Assembly: GCA_949752795.1 (NCBI GenBank)
Contig: OX457061.1
Coordinates: 125,684,530-125,748,529 of the forward strand
Reading direction: 5' to 3'
Source of the DNA: Hyperoodon ampullatus
Lineage: Eukaryota > Chordata > Mammalia > Artiodactyla > Ziphiidae
DNA: 64,000 nt
Under the pieces are notes generated by a model that saw only the letters and a program-made list of their open reading frames with translations, was not told the origin of the DNA and made no database searches. The position numbers and the translations under genes are program-made. Within the stretch, counting starts at the first letter, position 1, and each line of letters opens with the position of its first letter. Of the stretch, positions 62,822 through 64,000 are shown one piece after another.

Positions 62822-64000
62822 TTGTTTTGTTTGTTTTTGAATTTTATTTTACTTACTTTTTATACAGTAGGTTCTTATTAGTCATCAATTTTGTACACAT
62901 CAGTGTATACATGTCAATCCCAGTCACCCAATTCATCACACCACCATCCCCACACCCCGGGGTTTTCCCCTCTTGGTGTCCATACGTTTGTTCTCTACAT
63001 CTGTGTCTCAACTTCTGCCCTGCAAACCGGTTCATCTGTACCATTTTTCTAGGTTCCACATACCTGCGTTAATATACGATATTTGTTTTTCTCTTTCTGA
63101 CTTACTTCACTCTGTATGACAGCCTCTAGATCCATCCATGTCTCAACAAATGACCCAATTTCGTTCCTTTGTATGGCTGAGTAATGTTCCATTGTATTTA
63201 TGTACCACATCTTTATCCATTCGTCTGTCGATGGGCATTTAGGTTGCTTCCATGGCCTGGCTGTTGTAAATAGTGCTGCAGTGAACATTGGGGTGCACGT
63301 GTCTTTTTGAATTATGCTTTTCTCTGGACATATGCCCAGTAGTGGGATTGCTGGATCATAAGGTAGTTCTATTTTCAGTTTTTTAAGGAACCTCCATACT
63401 GTTCTCCATAGTGGCTGTATCAATTTACATTCCCACCAACAGAGCAAGAGGGTTCCCTTTTCTCCACACCCTCTCCAGCATTTGTTGTTTGTATATTTTC
63501 TGATGATGCCCATTCTAACTGGTGTGAGGAGATACCTCATTGTAGTTTTGATCTGCATTTCTCTAGTAATTGGTGATGTTGAGCAGCTTTTCACGTGCTT
63601 CTTGGCCATCTGTATGTCTGCTTTGGAGAAATGTCTATTTAGGTCTTCTGCCCATTTTTGGATTGGGTTGTTTGTTTCTTTAATATTGAGCTGCATGAGC
63701 TGTTTATATATTTTGGAGATTAATCCTTTATCCACTGATTCATTTGCAAATATTTTCTCCCATTCTGAGGGTTGTCTTTTTGTCTTGCTTATGGTTTCCT
63801 TTGTCGTGCAAAAGCTTTGAGGTTTCATTAGGTCCCATTTGTTTACTTTTGTTTTTATTTCCATTACTCTACGAGGTGGATCAAAAAAGATCTTGCTGTG
63901 ATTTATGTCAAAGAGTGTTCTTCCTATGTTTTCCTCTAAGAGTTTTATACTGTCTGATCTTACATTTAGGTCTCTAATCCATTTTGAGTTTATTTTTGTG
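62822..64000 (-). mobile_element. Younger L1, 3' part, reverse orientation, runs off the window
   Basis: The 3' end is near 62822 (T-rich), with a 3'UTR of about 230 bp, then ORF2 C-terminus. Little decay compared with the other L1s here. The 5' remainder is beyond 64000. Confidence 0.9.
63049..64000 (-). CDS. L1 ORF2p C-terminal part (partial, open to window edge)
   Basis: ORF2p is the L1 endonuclease/reverse transcriptase. Only the C-terminal approximately 317 codons are inside the window, read from the right edge to the TAG at 63051-63049. The frame is open throughout, through a WIRDLNVR block near the edge, [15 protein letters not shown], the cysteine-bearing segment [33 protein letters not shown] and the terminal ...RILTQVCGT. 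These match the L1 C-terminal domain. The reverse transcriptase core is outside, so intactness of the whole protein cannot be judged. It is a transposon gene within the NEK1 intron, antisense to NEK1, not a host gene. Confidence 0.85.
   Translation of the reverse strand, partial: TKINSKWIRDLNVRSDSIKLLEENIGRTLFDINHSKIFFDPPRRVMEIKTKVNKWDLMKPQSFCTTKETISKTKRQPSEWEKIFANESVDKGLISKIYKQLMQLNIKETNNPIQKWAEDLNRHFSKADIQMAKKHVKSCSTSPITREMQIKTTMRYLLTPVRMGIIRKYTNNKCWRGCGEKGTLLLCWWECKLIQPLWRTVWRFLKKLKIELPYDPAIPLLGICPEKSIIQKDTCTPMFTAALFTTARPWKQPKCPSTDEWIKMWYINTMEHYSAIQRNEIGSFVETWMDLEAVIQSEVSQKEKNKYRILTQVCGT

Overview
This window reads as mammalian nuclear DNA, most likely from a cetacean. It is packed with CHR-type tRNA-derived SINEs. 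Two subfamilies recur: a long form whose body repeats 'ccacaactactgagcc', and a short CpG-rich form ending 'gtaccgcaaaaa'. Both are known from whales and relatives. The window also has artiodactyl/cetacean L1s, one mariner copy and LTR remnants. No bacterial-style genes, CRISPR arrays or convincing tRNA/rRNA genes were seen. Family names rest on sequence memory; no database search was run.

The one gene proven by its protein sequence is NEK1 (NIMA-related kinase 1) on the + strand. Three coding exons (43542-43658, 44305-44401, 50658-50755) join in frame into the first 104 residues of the kinase domain, with good splice sites. The next coding exon was not found, so it probably lies beyond 64000. 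Upstream are a CpG-island promoter (about 26.2-26.9 kb) with a CRE and a GC hexanucleotide repeat, a likely non-coding exon 1 ending at 26817, and a probable 65-nt 5'UTR exon at 27269-27333. A second CpG island (about 11.3-12.6 kb) has a strong splice donor facing the - strand. In human, CLCN3 lies head-to-head with NEK1, so this island is best read as the CLCN3 promoter and untranslated first exon, and 1-11506 as CLCN3 intron 1. No CLCN3 coding sequence is visible, so that call is synteny-based.

Layout: 1-11.5 kb, presumed CLCN3 intron 1 with SINEs, MIR/L2 pieces and an old L1 3' end; 11.5-13.0 kb, CpG island, 22-bp GC-box minisatellite and a 105-bp tandem duplication; 13-26 kb, interpromoter region with SINEs, two solo LTR-like blocks and several L1 pieces; 26.2-26.9 kb, NEK1 CpG promoter; 27-43.5 kb, 5'UTR introns of NEK1, dominated by a full-length fossil L1 on the - strand (about 31.98-39.55 kb) and an internally deleted L1 on the + strand (40.0-42.4 kb); 43.5-50.8 kb, coding exons; 50.8-64 kb, intron containing a nested transposon mosaic (L1 / SINE / mariner / SINE) and, at the right edge, a younger L1 with ORF2 still open to the window end.

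The biological logic is that of a divergent housekeeping gene pair: a ciliary/DNA-damage kinase and, by synteny, an endosomal chloride/proton exchanger. Two CRE-bearing GC-rich promoters sit about 14.4 kb apart. The rest is transposon-derived. No unknown multi-gene system was found. The most notable items are the GC-box minisatellite behind the CLCN3 promoter, the two CREs, the unusual NEK1 exon donor, and the nested transposon structures.
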